64,000 nucleotides of DNA from Saprospiraceae bacterium (GTDB lineage: Bacteria > Bacteroidota > Bacteroidia > Chitinophagales > Saprospiraceae): positions 593,001-657,000 of the forward strand of contig JADJGA010000012.1 of assembly GCA_016708265.1 (NCBI GenBank), read 5' to 3'. Positions 8,259 to 16,836 of this stretch are shown here, piece by piece. Each line of letters opens with the position of its first letter. The stretch's first letter is position 1. The position numbers and the translations under genes were made by a program. The notes below the pieces were generated by a model. That model saw nothing but the letters and a program-made list of their open reading frames with translations, made no database searches and was not told where the DNA came from.

Positions 8259-10631
8259 TCAAATCGTAGATATAAATTCCTTTACGGAGCTGATTGGTTC
8301 GTGCAGAAGGTCAGTGCTGTCAAAATTTATAACTTTTATTCCGGCTTTTTTTATTTTGTCAATTACATATACCTGCCATAATACATTATCAGTTTTTTTA
8401 TAGTTCAGCAAATGATTCTGAGTGATGACAACCTGCTTGTTATTTATTTCCAGTATGCTGTCAACCAAAAGATGAAATGGAGTGTCAATTATCTTCATCT
8501 CTTTTATGCCTTGATTTTCAAGCAGTTTAAACAATACTTTGTTCAAAATATCATCAAGTGATGAAAATATTATTTTATTTTTCATATGAAAAATCTTCAA
8601 ATTCATATTGGTTGACTGCATCATATAGGCAAGATTTCTTGCAGCATAAAGCCTTTCTGTATTGTTCATGTCAAGCAATTCAATCATTCCCTGCTGGTGG
8701 TAGCCTTTAAGTTCAGTTTCAGCAAGCTTTGTCTGATATGAAAGCTTCCATAATGAATTTTTTACCGTGGCAGAGATATCTGTATCTTCAGTGAAAAAGA
8801 CTATTTTCCCAATATATTGCTCTGGTAACAATACTTCTATTTTGTCTTTGAAGTCATTTGTATTGAAATAAATAATAATATCAAATTTGTTTTGTAAAGT
8901 ATTTTTATATTTTTCCATCAAATCCGGTGTGATGATCACAACAGGAGTAAAAGTAGTTAAAAATTCATCTGAATTGTTTATAAGTTCTTCAATAGTCAAC
9001 GAAAGATCATCTTGCAGCAGCATTTTCCTGACAGGATTGTTTTTGTGATCTTCTAGCTTATTCAAATAAATATCTCGTTTATTTTGCCATATTTTTGCAC
9101 TTCGAAGTGTATTTAATTCTTCTTTTCTTACGCTTCTTTTCTCAAATTCTGAAATGATTTCTTTTAGGTCTTTGGCAAATTTTTTCTGATTTTTCAGGAT
9201 AATATTCTGAATATACCAGTTTCTTACAAAAATAAGCCAGTTTTTAGGTCTGTATATGTTTAATTTTTTGATGAGATATTCTGATTTTTCATCACAAGTC
9301 GATAAGAAAGTATTCCAGCTGTAATTACTGAAAAAATTGATTTTTTGTCCTTCAATTTCATTCAGGTCCTCAAGAATGCTTTCGAGATAATTGAGCTGTT
9401 TATTGATTGAAAAAGCAGTATCCTCCCATTTTTTTACGGCATAACCCTCATTCAAAATTGTGAACAGTACTTTTAATTCAGACTGAAGATTTTCAGTATA
9501 TGGATTTCTGATATTTCTGAAATTGACACTCTTCAATTCTTTTTTGATAGAATTTAGCAGTATGTTTTCAAATTTAACCTGATCATTGATAATGTTCTCC
9601 AGATTTGTTTTTATTTCTTCAATTTTTTCAGATTCAGGATCAGGCAAATTGTAATTATCCTTAATTCTTGGATTTAAGTCGAGCTTCCTGATCAGATTTT
9701 TGTAATCATATTGAATTCTTTGTTTACTCAGATGATATTTCTCATTCAATTCTTTTGTTCTTTTGTCAGTACCAAACAGACCCGGGTTTTTGGGTATAAA
9801 ATCCTGGAAATGAATGTTAAATGTATTGCATTCCAGTAGACAATTATCCGCATTTACTAGATCTTCCCTGATTTTTTTCCATTCGAGTTCAAAAATTGTA
9901 TTGACCTGTTCATTAAGAAACACCGACAGCAATTCTATTGACTTGAGTATCTTTATACGGGAATTTTCAAGCCAGTGGACAATCAAAGGCCAGGCCTTAT
10001 CAGCCGTTTTTTCAGCATATGATTTTCTGGAGAAATAAACATCATTTTTATTTTCGCCTTTTTCATGCAGTTCAAAGGCTGTTTTTACTTTATTCGAAAT
10101 ATCATTAAACTCAGCTTCTGAGAAGTCGAATTTATTGGAATCAAAAATCTGGTTGAAATGTATGTTGGTGTAGGAGTTGGAATCAAAAGCACTAATAGTC
10201 AATAATTCACTGAAGCTTTTACCCTGAATCAGAATTTTATTGAGATGATCATAGTAATCAGAAATTTTTTCATGAATATTTTGAAGAATAAGATTATTTG
10301 AACTCAGATCTTGTTTTGAAATATCTATTTTCTCCTCATTTTGGAGACCTTTTATCTTTGTGATTATATTCTTAATTGATTCTGCAGATTCATTGAACAA
10401 AATGCTGTATTTATTTATTTCAAAAGCACCCAGGTGTTTTTGTAATAGTTTCCCATGCTCCACATCAGGGGCAATAATAAGACAATTACTTCCATTGCTC
10501 CATCTTTGCCTTGCTAAATATCTGATAAGGTATGATTTGCCGGATGATTTTGGACCTGATACTACAGTGTTATCATTCTGTTCAATGATTTTAACCGCAT
10601 TATTCTGATATGTGTCTAAAGTGAAAATCAT
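8259..10631 (-). CDS. Large P-loop ATPase resembling a degenerate superfamily 1 helicase
   Basis: A 790-residue protein. The start at 10631 is preferred over an upstream in-frame start at 10727, because a promoter element lies at 10638-10645 and the longer form would overlap rarA. The N-terminus resembles DNA2/NAM7-type SF1 helicases: TYQNNAV (Q-motif-like), Walker A GPKSSGKS at 26-33, then LIIAPDVEHGKLL. The middle (about 95-540) is long, Lys/Glu/Leu-rich and probably helical or coiled coil. At about 560-590, VVIITPDLMEKY then KFDIIIYFNTND sits where helicases have the DEAS Walker B box, but the acidic pair is missing. Later helicase motifs (III-VI) are not recognisable. The C-terminal about 95 residues could be a divergent nuclease-like fold. 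Probably a repurposed nucleotide-binding protein; function unknown. Confidence 0.65.
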   Translation of the reverse strand: MIFTLDTYQNNAVKIIEQNDNTVVSGPKSSGKSYLIRYLARQRWSNGSNCLIIAPDVEHGKLLQKHLGAFEINKYSILFNESAESIKNIITKIKGLQNEEKIDISKQDLSSNNLILQNIHEKISDYYDHLNKILIQGKSFSELLTISAFDSNSYTNIHFNQIFDSNKFDFSEAEFNDISNKVKTAFELHEKGENKNDVYFSRKSYAEKTADKAWPLIVHWLENSRIKILKSIELLSVFLNEQVNTIFELEWKKIREDLVNADNCLLECNTFNIHFQDFIPKNPGLFGTDKRTKELNEKYHLSKQRIQYDYKNLIRKLDLNPRIKDNYNLPDPESEKIEEIKTNLENIINDQVKFENILLNSIKKELKSVNFRNIRNPYTENLQSELKVLFTILNEGYAVKKWEDTAFSINKQLNYLESILEDLNEIEGQKINFFSNYSWNTFLSTCDEKSEYLIKKLNIYRPKNWLIFVRNWYIQNIILKNQKKFAKDLKEIISEFEKRSVRKEELNTLRSAKIWQNKRDIYLNKLEDHKNNPVRKMLLQDDLSLTIEELINNSDEFLTTFTPVVIITPDLMEKYKNTLQNKFDIIIYFNTNDFKDKIEVLLPEQYIGKIVFFTEDTDISATVKNSLWKLSYQTKLAETELKGYHQQGMIELLDMNNTERLYAARNLAYMMQSTNMNLKIFHMKNKIIFSSLDDILNKVLFKLLENQGIKEMKIIDTPFHLLVDSILEINNKQVVITQNHLLNYKKTDNVLWQVYVIDKIKKAGIKVINFDSTDLLHEPISSVKEFISTI

Positions 10632-10637
10632 AATATG

Positions 10638-10645
10638 CAAAGATA
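10638..10645 (-). promoter_or_regulatory. Bacteroidota -7 element (TATCTTTG) for the ATPase gene
   Basis: Exact TAnnTTTG followed by C on the minus strand, only 6 bases before the ATG at 10631, so the mRNA is predicted to be leaderless or nearly so. It helps to fix the start of the ATPase gene. Confidence 0.55.
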
Positions 10646-10699
10646 AGTTTTTTTTGATATAATAAATCCCTATTTCTTTTTCAGAATTGCAGAAAAGTG

Positions 10700-10707
10700 T
10701 ACTTTCG
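10700..10707 (+). promoter_or_regulatory. Promoter-like element (TACTTTCG) for rarA
   Basis: One mismatch to TAnnTTTG, 7 bases before the rarA ATG and 54 bases from the divergent ATPase promoter. A similar variant (TAATTTCG, 13857-13864) lies before the UbiA gene. Confidence 0.35.
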
Positions 10708-10714
10708 GGCAAAA

Positions 10715-11992
10715 ATGTCAATTCCACTAGCTGAGAAAATGCGTCCGAATAATCTGAATGATTATTTGGGACAGGATCATCTGACAGGTCAAGGTGCTGT
10801 TTTGAGGAAAATGATTGATTCGAATATTATTCATTCAATTATTTTTTGGGGTCCTCCTGGTTCGGGTAAAACTACCCTTGCCAATATTATTGCAAGTCAT
10901 ATTAACAGAGAATTTCTGCAATTAAGTGCTATAAATTCTGGAGTTAAGGATATAAGAAATGCAATCGAAATTGCCGAAAATCTCATTAAAGAAGGGAATG
11001 AAGCTCCTGTTTTGTTTATTGATGAAATTCACAGATTCAATAAAGGACAACAGGATGCGCTGCTTTCAAGTGTTGAAAAGGGAATACTAACGCTAATTGG
11101 AGCAACAACTGAAAATCCATCTTTCGAAGTTATATCACCTTTACTTTCACGTAGTCAGGTCTATATTTTGAAAAGTCTTGAAAAGGATGATCTAAAAATT
11201 CTGCTTGACAAGGCTCTTGGTTATTATTCATCGGTTTACAATGAAAAGAAATTTGTTTTATCCGAATCGGAAGCCTTACTGGCTTTATCAGGAGGAGATG
11301 CACGGAAACTTTATAATACACTTGAAATTGTCGTCGAAAGCAATATTAAAAATGATATTATTAATATTACAAATGAGATCGTTTTAAAAAGTGTCCAGTC
11401 AAACCTTGCTATGTATGATAAAGCTGGAGAATTGCACTATGACATAATTTCAGCATTTATAAAATCCGTCAGAGGAAGCGACCCTGATGCAGCTGTGTAT
11501 TACCTTGCCAGGATGATCGAGGGAGGAGAAGATCCTAAATTTATTTGCAGGAGAATGATAATCCTCGCTGCAGAAGATATTGGACTGGCAAATCCAAATG
11601 CCTTGCTTCTTGCAAATGCCTGTTTCGAAACAGTGCATAAAATTGGCTATCCTGAAGCAAGAATCATTATGTCAGAAACAGCAATATACCTCTCATCAAG
11701 TCCTAAAAGCAATTCTGCTTACATGGCAATAGAATCAGCGCTGGAGAATACAAGAAACTTTAAAAACCTGAGTGTTCCCCTTCACCTGAGAAATTCACCC
11801 ACAAAATTGATGAAAGAACTTGGTTATGGTAAAAGCTACCTGTATTCGCATGATTTTAATGGCAATTTCATTGAACAGGTTTATTTGCCTGAAAAGATAA
11901 AAAATCAATCATTTTACAAGCCCCAGGATAATGACCACGAAAATAAAATTAAACTCTGGTTAAATAAACTTTGGAAAATTAGATTTAAATAA
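10715..11992 (+). CDS. rarA: Replication-associated recombination protein A (RarA/MgsA AAA+ ATPase)
   Basis: A 425-residue clamp-loader-like AAA+ ATPase acting at stalled replication forks. The N-terminus MSIPLAEKMRPNNLNDYLGQ is characteristic of the family. Walker A GPPGSGKT lies at about 46-53 and Walker B LFIDEIHRFNK at about 100-109, followed by the sensor region GATTENPSFEV and the C-terminal tetramerisation region (GGEDPKFICRRMIILAAEDIG, split here only for naming). The length is normal. The GTG at 10697 is rejected as start because the conserved N-terminus begins at the ATG at 10715 and a promoter-like element sits at 10700. It is divergent from the helicase-like ATPase. Confidence 0.95.
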   Translation: MSIPLAEKMRPNNLNDYLGQDHLTGQGAVLRKMIDSNIIHSIIFWGPPGSGKTTLANIIASHINREFLQLSAINSGVKDIRNAIEIAENLIKEGNEAPVLFIDEIHRFNKGQQDALLSSVEKGILTLIGATTENPSFEVISPLLSRSQVYILKSLEKDDLKILLDKALGYYSSVYNEKKFVLSESEALLALSGGDARKLYNTLEIVVESNIKNDIINITNEIVLKSVQSNLAMYDKAGELHYDIISAFIKSVRGSDPDAAVYYLARMIEGGEDPKFICRRMIILAAEDIGLANPNALLLANACFETVHKIGYPEARIIMSETAIYLSSSPKSNSAYMAIESALENTRNFKNLSVPLHLRNSPTKLMKELGYGKSYLYSHDFNGNFIEQVYLPEKIKNQSFYKPQDNDHENKIKLWLNKLWKIRFK

Positions 11993-12078
11993 AATTTAAT
12001 TTTGTACTTGATGCAAAAACATGTTGCATAGTCTATGTAGTTCCGATTTGTTTTTTTAATTTTACCAAAAATTATACT

Positions 12079-13230
12079 ATGAATTTTGATTTATATGCTG
12101 ATGAGAATCTTAAAATGATTGAGCAGAGTGCAAAGGATTTTGCTAATCAATATATCAAGCCTTACCTGATGGAATGGGATGAAAAACAATTTTTCCCAGT
12201 TGACACAATGCGACTGATTGGAGAACAGGGTTTTTTAGGGGTTTTGGTGCCTGAAGAATATGGTGGATCAGGATTGGGATACCAGGAATATATAACTATT
12301 ATTACCGAAATAGCAAAGGTTTGTGGTTCAATTGGATTGAGTGTAGCTGCCCATAATTCACTTTGTACAAATCACATTTTGCAATTCGGTAATGAAGATC
12401 AAAAGAAAAAATATCTTCCTTTGCTTGCTTCAGGAAAATGGATTGGAGCCTGGGGACTAACAGAACCGAATACCGGCAGTGATTCACTTCAGATGCGATG
12501 CACAGCAGAAAAAGATGGTGATTTTTATATTATTAATGGTATAAAAACTTTTATAACACATGCAATATCTGGTGATGTTTCTGTAATTCTTGTTAGAACA
12601 GGTCAGCTTGGTGATAGTAAAGGCATCAGTTCATTTGTTGTCGAAAAGGGAACTCCGGGTTTTACATCAGGAAATAAAGAAAATAAGCTGGGCATGAGAT
12701 CCTCAGAAACTGCCCAGTTGATATTTGATAACTGCAGGGTTCATAAAAGTCAGATGATCGGGAATGAAGGTGAAGGGTTTTATCAGGCTATGAAAATTCT
12801 GGACGGTGGCAGGATAAGTATTGCTGCCCTTGGTCTTGGAATTGCAAAAGGAGCCTATGAAGCATCTGTAGAATACTCTAAAGTCAGACAACAATTTGGT
12901 AAGAATATAATTGAATTTCAGGCTATAGGATTTAAACTTGCAGATATGGCCACTAAGATAACAGCTGCCGAACTCTTAACACGTCAGGCAGGATTTCTTA
13001 AAGATAACGGGGAATACCACACTAAAGTGGCCGCGATGGCAAAATATATGGCAGCTGAAATTGCGGTTGAAGTCTCAACTGATGCAGTTCAGATTTTTGG
13101 AGGATATGGTTATACTAAAGATTATCCGGTTGAGAAATTTTATCGGGACTCCAAATTGCTAACAATAGGAGAGGGCACTACTGAAGTTCAGAAACTTGTG
13201 ATCTCAAGAGAAATTTTTAAAGGAAAGTGA
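12079..13230 (+). CDS. Acyl-CoA dehydrogenase (short/medium chain type)
   Basis: A 383-residue FAD-dependent dehydrogenase that introduces the alpha,beta double bond into acyl-CoA in fatty-acid or branched-chain amino-acid breakdown, in the cytoplasm. Family signatures are visible: GAWGLTEPNTGSDS in the FAD/substrate region, QAFG-type core replaced by RQQFGKNIIEFQ, QIFGGYGYTKDYPVEKFYRD, and IGEGTTEVQ near the C-terminus containing the likely catalytic Glu. Chain-length specificity cannot be read from sequence alone. It lies 34 bases before kdsC and may be co-transcribed with it. A promoter-like TAATTTTA sits at 12057-12064, 14 bases before the ATG. Confidence 0.92.
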   Translation: MNFDLYADENLKMIEQSAKDFANQYIKPYLMEWDEKQFFPVDTMRLIGEQGFLGVLVPEEYGGSGLGYQEYITIITEIAKVCGSIGLSVAAHNSLCTNHILQFGNEDQKKKYLPLLASGKWIGAWGLTEPNTGSDSLQMRCTAEKDGDFYIINGIKTFITHAISGDVSVILVRTGQLGDSKGISSFVVEKGTPGFTSGNKENKLGMRSSETAQLIFDNCRVHKSQMIGNEGEGFYQAMKILDGGRISIAALGLGIAKGAYEASVEYSKVRQQFGKNIIEFQAIGFKLADMATKITAAELLTRQAGFLKDNGEYHTKVAAMAKYMAAEIAVEVSTDAVQIFGGYGYTKDYPVEKFYRDSKLLTIGEGTTEVQKLVISREIFKGK

Positions 13231-13264
13231 TATTTTTGATAAAGTTGATCAACTGAAATATCTT

Positions 13265-13762
13265 ATGGATGTACATGAAAAATTGCAGAAGATCAGTACT
13301 ATGATCTTTGATGTGGATGGAGTATTCACTGACGGCAGTTTGCTCGTGACCGAACAGGGGGAATTGCTCAGGATCATGGATGCAAAAGACGGCTATGCAG
13401 TTAAAAGAGCAGTTCAGAATGGGTTCAGAATAGTTATCATTACAGGTGGAGATTCAAATGGAGTGAAGATAAGATTCAATAAACTTGGAGTTACTGATGT
13501 ATTTATGGAAATTTCGGATAAGCTGAAAAAATATCATGAATTCATTTCAGAGAATAATATTCAACACGAATCTGTATTGTATATGGGAGACGACATCCTC
13601 GATATTGAATTGTTGCAGAATGTATTCCTTCCCGCCTGTCCAAAAGATGCCTGCCATGAAGCCCTTGAAATTGCTGAGTTTATATCAGACAGCAACGGTG
13701 GGAAAGGATGTGTAAGGGAAATTATTGAGAAAGTGCTTTCTTCACAAGGAAAATGGCATTAA
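13265..13762 (+). CDS. kdsC: KdsC-like HAD phosphatase (3-deoxy-D-manno-octulosonate 8-phosphate phosphatase)
   Basis: A 165-residue HAD-superfamily phosphatase without a cap, which works as a tetramer. The nucleophile motif is FDVDGVFTDG (Asp16, Asp18), followed by the KDGYAVK and TGGDSNGV loops and the acidic motif MGDDILDIELL. This matches the C0-type KdsC/YrbI group that frees Kdo from Kdo-8-phosphate for the lipopolysaccharide core; some relatives act on other 8-phospho sugars such as N-acylneuraminate 9-phosphate, so the exact substrate is inferred. kdsC next to ubiA and maf genes is a recurring Bacteroidota neighbourhood. Confidence 0.85.
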   Translation: MDVHEKLQKISTMIFDVDGVFTDGSLLVTEQGELLRIMDAKDGYAVKRAVQNGFRIVIITGGDSNGVKIRFNKLGVTDVFMEISDKLKKYHEFISENNIQHESVLYMGDDILDIELLQNVFLPACPKDACHEALEIAEFISDSNGGKGCVREIIEKVLSSQGKWH

Positions 13763-13895
13763 CAAAATTGGGTGAAACATCCCGCAGTTTGTAAATTTTA
13801 AATTTTCCTCGATAAATCTGAACTTAATTGAGTATTTCAACAATCACCGGATTATTTAATTTCGCAGTTGAATCCTGTGGATAAAGCTATTACAA

Positions 13896-14813
13896 ATGAA
13901 AGCTTACATATCTCTTATAAGAATCCCAAACCTGATTATTATTGTATTATTGCAATCTGTTTTGTATTATGGGATTCTGATGCCTGCTTTTCATATGACC
14001 AGTATTTCAACAGTTTTCACAAAACTACAGTATCCGGTCTTTGTTTTGATTACTTTATTAATAACAGCCGCCGGTTATATTATAAATGATATTGTAGATT
14101 TAAGTACCGATACAATAAATAAACCTCAGGGGATTATAATAGGTAAAAGTGTAACTATCAGGAATGCATATTTATACTATTGTATATTGCTTGCCTTAGG
14201 TTTCGTATTGTCAATCTGGATTGCAATCGAAATAACCAAACCTTTTTTCATTTTACTTTATGTGATTCCTGTACTATTACTATATTTGTATTCGAAGTTC
14301 CTTAAAAAATCATTTCTTGCAGGAAACATACTGGTTTCACTTTTCAGTGCAGGAGTACCGGCTATTATCCTGGTTTTTGAATATCAGGGATTAATTTTTT
14401 TAAAGTCAGAAAATTACAGCTCCTATTTGACTGTCCTGACAATCTTTTCAGGATTGATCGTGTTTTCTTTTTTTGTTTCATTATATCGGGAAGTCATAAA
14501 GGATATTGAAGATATAGAAGGAGATCGTATTGTTTCGGCTAAAACATTGCCTGTTATATCCGGGGTAGAAACTGCTAAAGCATTTTGTGGAGTTTTAGCC
14601 ATATTGATTCTTTTATTATTGTTTTATTGGCTAAAACAGCCAATTAGTGGCACAATAGTAAAGGTTTATACATTATTTGCCATTATTTTGCCCTTATTCT
14701 ATTCCGTCTGGCTATTGAAAATGGCAGTTTCGAAGCATGATTTTCACAGGCTAAGCACAGTTGTTAAGCTAATTATGCTTATGGGAATACTTATGATTTT
14801 GTTTTATATATAA
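13896..14813 (+). CDS. UbiA-family prenyltransferase (geranylgeranylglycerol-phosphate geranylgeranyltransferase-like)
   Basis: A 305-residue polytopic membrane enzyme with about eight to nine hydrophobic helices. Both prenyl-diphosphate binding motifs are present: NDIVDLSTD (Asn64, Asp68, Asp72) and DIEDIEGD (Asp203, Asp206, Asp210). UbiA enzymes join a polyprenyl chain to an acceptor in the membrane; Bacteroidota members of this type are usually annotated as digeranylgeranylglyceryl phosphate synthase-like, but the acceptor is not determined by sequence. The ATG at 13896 starts the usual N-terminus (YISLIRIPNLIII). A promoter-like TAATTTCG lies at 13857-13864. The gene is followed after 39 bases by maf. 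Confidence 0.85.
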   Translation: MKAYISLIRIPNLIIIVLLQSVLYYGILMPAFHMTSISTVFTKLQYPVFVLITLLITAAGYIINDIVDLSTDTINKPQGIIIGKSVTIRNAYLYYCILLALGFVLSIWIAIEITKPFFILLYVIPVLLLYLYSKFLKKSFLAGNILVSLFSAGVPAIILVFEYQGLIFLKSENYSSYLTVLTIFSGLIVFSFFVSLYREVIKDIEDIEGDRIVSAKTLPVISGVETAKAFCGVLAILILLLLFYWLKQPISGTIVKVYTLFAIILPLFYSVWLLKMAVSKHDFHRLSTVVKLIMLMGILMILFYI

Positions 14814-14852
14814 TTATATTTCATAAATTAATATATTAATTAATTATATGAT

Positions 14853-15440
14853 ATGAATAATCCTTTTAAATTGGTTCTTGCTTCCATGTCTCCCCGCAGA
14901 ATGGAATTACTCAGAGATCTTGGATATGAATTTGCAGTAATGAACCCTTCGGTTGATGAAAATTTCCCGGATGATCTGAGTCCGGAAGAAGTACCTGTTT
15001 TTCTCGCAGGCAAAAAACTTGATTTTTCTTTGATTTCAGCGTCTGATGATGAGACAATATTTATTGCTGCCGATACAATTGTAATATGTGAAGGAGAAAT
15101 TTTGGGAAAACCGTTAGATCAAGCTGATGCATATAAAAAGCTTAGCAGTATAAGTGGAAAAACTCATGTTGTTATTACGGGTGTTTGCATTGGTAATAAA
15201 ACGAACAGAATATGTTTTGATGATAAGACTGAAGTTTTTGTTGAATCTCTGACCGATTCTGAAATAAATCAATATATCAGTGATTTTAATGTTTTTGATA
15301 AGGCAGGTGCTTATGGCATACAGGATTGGCTGGGAATCGCTAAAATATCTGCTATCAAGGGATCATACACCAATGTTATGGGTCTTCCTACTCAAAAATT
15401 GTGGAAGGAAATCAATAATTTTATTCAAAAAGCGTTATAA
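14853..15440 (+). CDS. maf: Maf-family nucleoside triphosphate pyrophosphatase
   Basis: A 195-residue cytoplasmic house-cleaning enzyme that hydrolyses non-canonical or excess nucleoside triphosphates to monophosphates. The N-terminal phosphate-binding motif LVLASMSPRRMELL is clear, followed by NPSVDENFP, AADTIV with the catalytic Asp, EILGKPLDQADAYKKL and the SGKTHVVITGV segment; the C-terminal KAGAYGIQDW and VMGLPTQKL segments are also canonical. The length is normal. YhdE-type (dTTP/UTP) versus YceF-type (m7GTP) specificity is not called with certainty; the family annotation itself is firm. Confidence 0.92.
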   Translation: MNNPFKLVLASMSPRRMELLRDLGYEFAVMNPSVDENFPDDLSPEEVPVFLAGKKLDFSLISASDDETIFIAADTIVICEGEILGKPLDQADAYKKLSSISGKTHVVITGVCIGNKTNRICFDDKTEVFVESLTDSEINQYISDFNVFDKAGAYGIQDWLGIAKISAIKGSYTNVMGLPTQKLWKEINNFIQKAL

Positions 15441-15466
15441 TTGTTTTTAAGTAAACACAGATTATG

Positions 15467-15474
15467 TATTTTTG
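15467..15474 (+). promoter_or_regulatory. Bacteroidota -7 promoter element (TATTTTTG)
   Basis: Exact TAnnTTTG, 142 bases before the lipoprotein gene at 15617, with a TTG at 15441-15443 upstream. It would give a leader of about 135 bases; nothing else in the 176-base gap between maf and the lipoprotein looks functional. Confidence 0.4.
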
Positions 15475-15616
15475 TATTGTAGAAAAATTGATTTCTATTT
15501 TTAATGACTTATTTGTTGTTTTTTTAATATGATAGTATATTCATTAATAATAATTTAAGTTGTTTGAAAAGATCAATTACATTTTCAAAAAGGAATAAAA
15601 ATTTAAATATTAGCCC

Positions 15617-16228
15617 ATGAAAAAATTCCCTTTAGTTTTGATTTTTGGATTGCTGTCGATAGTTTTTGGATGTAAAAATGATAAAAATACTGATGATATT
15701 TCTGTAAATGAAGAAAATGTCGATAAAGGCATTTCTTCCTCTTCCAAGGGTCTGTTATTTGATCCTTGTTCATTGATCTCTTTAGAAAAGCTCGGAGAGA
15801 TATTTGTCATTGATCCAAAGATATTAGCCTTAAAGAAAGATCAATATAGCGGAGATTTTTCAAGATCATGCAACATTAAATGGAGCGATCCGGCTGATGG
15901 AGCTACTTACAGTATGTTGATAATCATGGAAGCAAATCCAGTTCCGGGAGAAATTGATGACTGGGCCAGCTCATATCTTAGTAGCAGGCTGCAAAATGGG
16001 GAAAAATCATTTCCTGATAATGGAAAACCAATTAAATATGTTAAGTTTGAAGGTATTGATAGTGAATCTGCATACAATGTTCAGAGTAAAAAACTATACT
16101 GGAAGATCAATAAAGACTATGTTATGGCTGTTTTTATGAGTGACAGTTTTAAACCGGATAAGGCGATTCAATATCTGACTAATCTACACGAAGTCCTCAC
16201 AAAAAATATCCTCAAAAAATTGAAATAG
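15617..16228 (+). CDS. Predicted lipoprotein, unknown function
   Basis: A 203-residue protein with a lipoprotein signal (lipobox IVFGC, Cys at about 20), an acidic linker rich in Asp, Asn and Glu, and a globular domain beginning FDPCSLISLEKLGEIF. A Cys pair (Cys in FDPCS and in SRSCNIKW) and the WSDP motif are reminiscent of DUF3558-like lipoproteins of other bacteria, but the match is weak. It precedes the next gene by 8 bases, so the two are probably an operon. I do not recognise a specific function. Confidence 0.7.
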   Translation: MKKFPLVLIFGLLSIVFGCKNDKNTDDISVNEENVDKGISSSSKGLLFDPCSLISLEKLGEIFVIDPKILALKKDQYSGDFSRSCNIKWSDPADGATYSMLIIMEANPVPGEIDDWASSYLSSRLQNGEKSFPDNGKPIKYVKFEGIDSESAYNVQSKKLYWKINKDYVMAVFMSDSFKPDKAIQYLTNLHEVLTKNILKKLK

Positions 16229-16236
16229 TAACAAAT

Positions 16237-16770
16237 ATGGACACGAATGAAATTTTGGGTGTAGGCTCAAGGGTTAATCATCCTGCAAATGGAATAGGCG
16301 TTATAGTAGGACTTGATCCGGCTGCATATAAAGTTGTGTTTATTGAGCATGGACTCAAATCAGTTGGAAGACATTACAAAGCCTGGGAAGTTATAGAAGC
16401 TATTCCCGAAGAAGAGATAAGTTCTTTCAATAAATTTGAACATTCTCTTATTAAAATACTTGCAAAATGGACCGATATTACTGAAGAGGTGCATCTTGGA
16501 AGCAAATGGATTGATGGAATTATGATACTTAAACCGGGTTCAACCGATCTCAAACCAAAAGAAATTCCGATTGAAGCTTTTTTTCATAAAATAGTTATGG
16601 TAAGAGACAGGATCAGAGTTATGGAACAAAGGATAAACAGCAGCGATTTGAATGATGAAGAAAAAATTAATCTTCAGCAATATATCACAAGAATATACGG
16701 GAGCCTTACAACTTTTAATGTCCTTTTCAGGGACAAGGAAGATTATTTTGTTGGAGAAAAAGGTGCATAA
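16237..16770 (+). CDS. Conserved protein with a small Tudor/SH3-like N-terminal barrel, unknown function
   Basis: A 177-residue cytoplasmic protein. The first 60 residues (VGSRVNHPANGIGVIVGLD...VVFIEHGLKSVGRHYKAWEV) resemble the small beta-barrel found at the C-terminus of UvrD/PcrA and in CarD-like proteins (G.RV.HP..G.G.V pattern), suggesting a nucleic-acid or RNA-polymerase contact. The rest is mostly helical and acidic, with no enzyme motif. It is the second gene of a pair with the upstream lipoprotein and is followed at once by a strong terminator. The barrel assignment is inference from pattern only. Confidence 0.65.
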   Translation: MDTNEILGVGSRVNHPANGIGVIVGLDPAAYKVVFIEHGLKSVGRHYKAWEVIEAIPEEEISSFNKFEHSLIKILAKWTDITEEVHLGSKWIDGIMILKPGSTDLKPKEIPIEAFFHKIVMVRDRIRVMEQRINSSDLNDEEKINLQQYITRIYGSLTTFNVLFRDKEDYFVGEKGA

Positions 16771-16806
16771 AAAAAGCCGTCCTGCAAAATGGACGGCTTT
16801 TTTATT
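16769..16806 (+). terminator. Rho-independent terminator
   Basis: AAAAAGCCGTCC (16771-16782) pairs with GGACGGCTTTTT (16791-16802) around an 8-base loop, followed by T-rich sequence. It lies immediately after the stop codon at 16770 and can also terminate the convergent Lrp gene. Confidence 0.9.
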
Positions 16807-16836
16807 ATTAACTACTTGTTCAATTTACTTTATCTG

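Noticed and set aside
13868..14089. A 73-codon frame overlapping the start of the prenyltransferase gene
   Set aside because: It is in another frame of the UbiA gene, whose motifs and membrane helices are intact from 13896.
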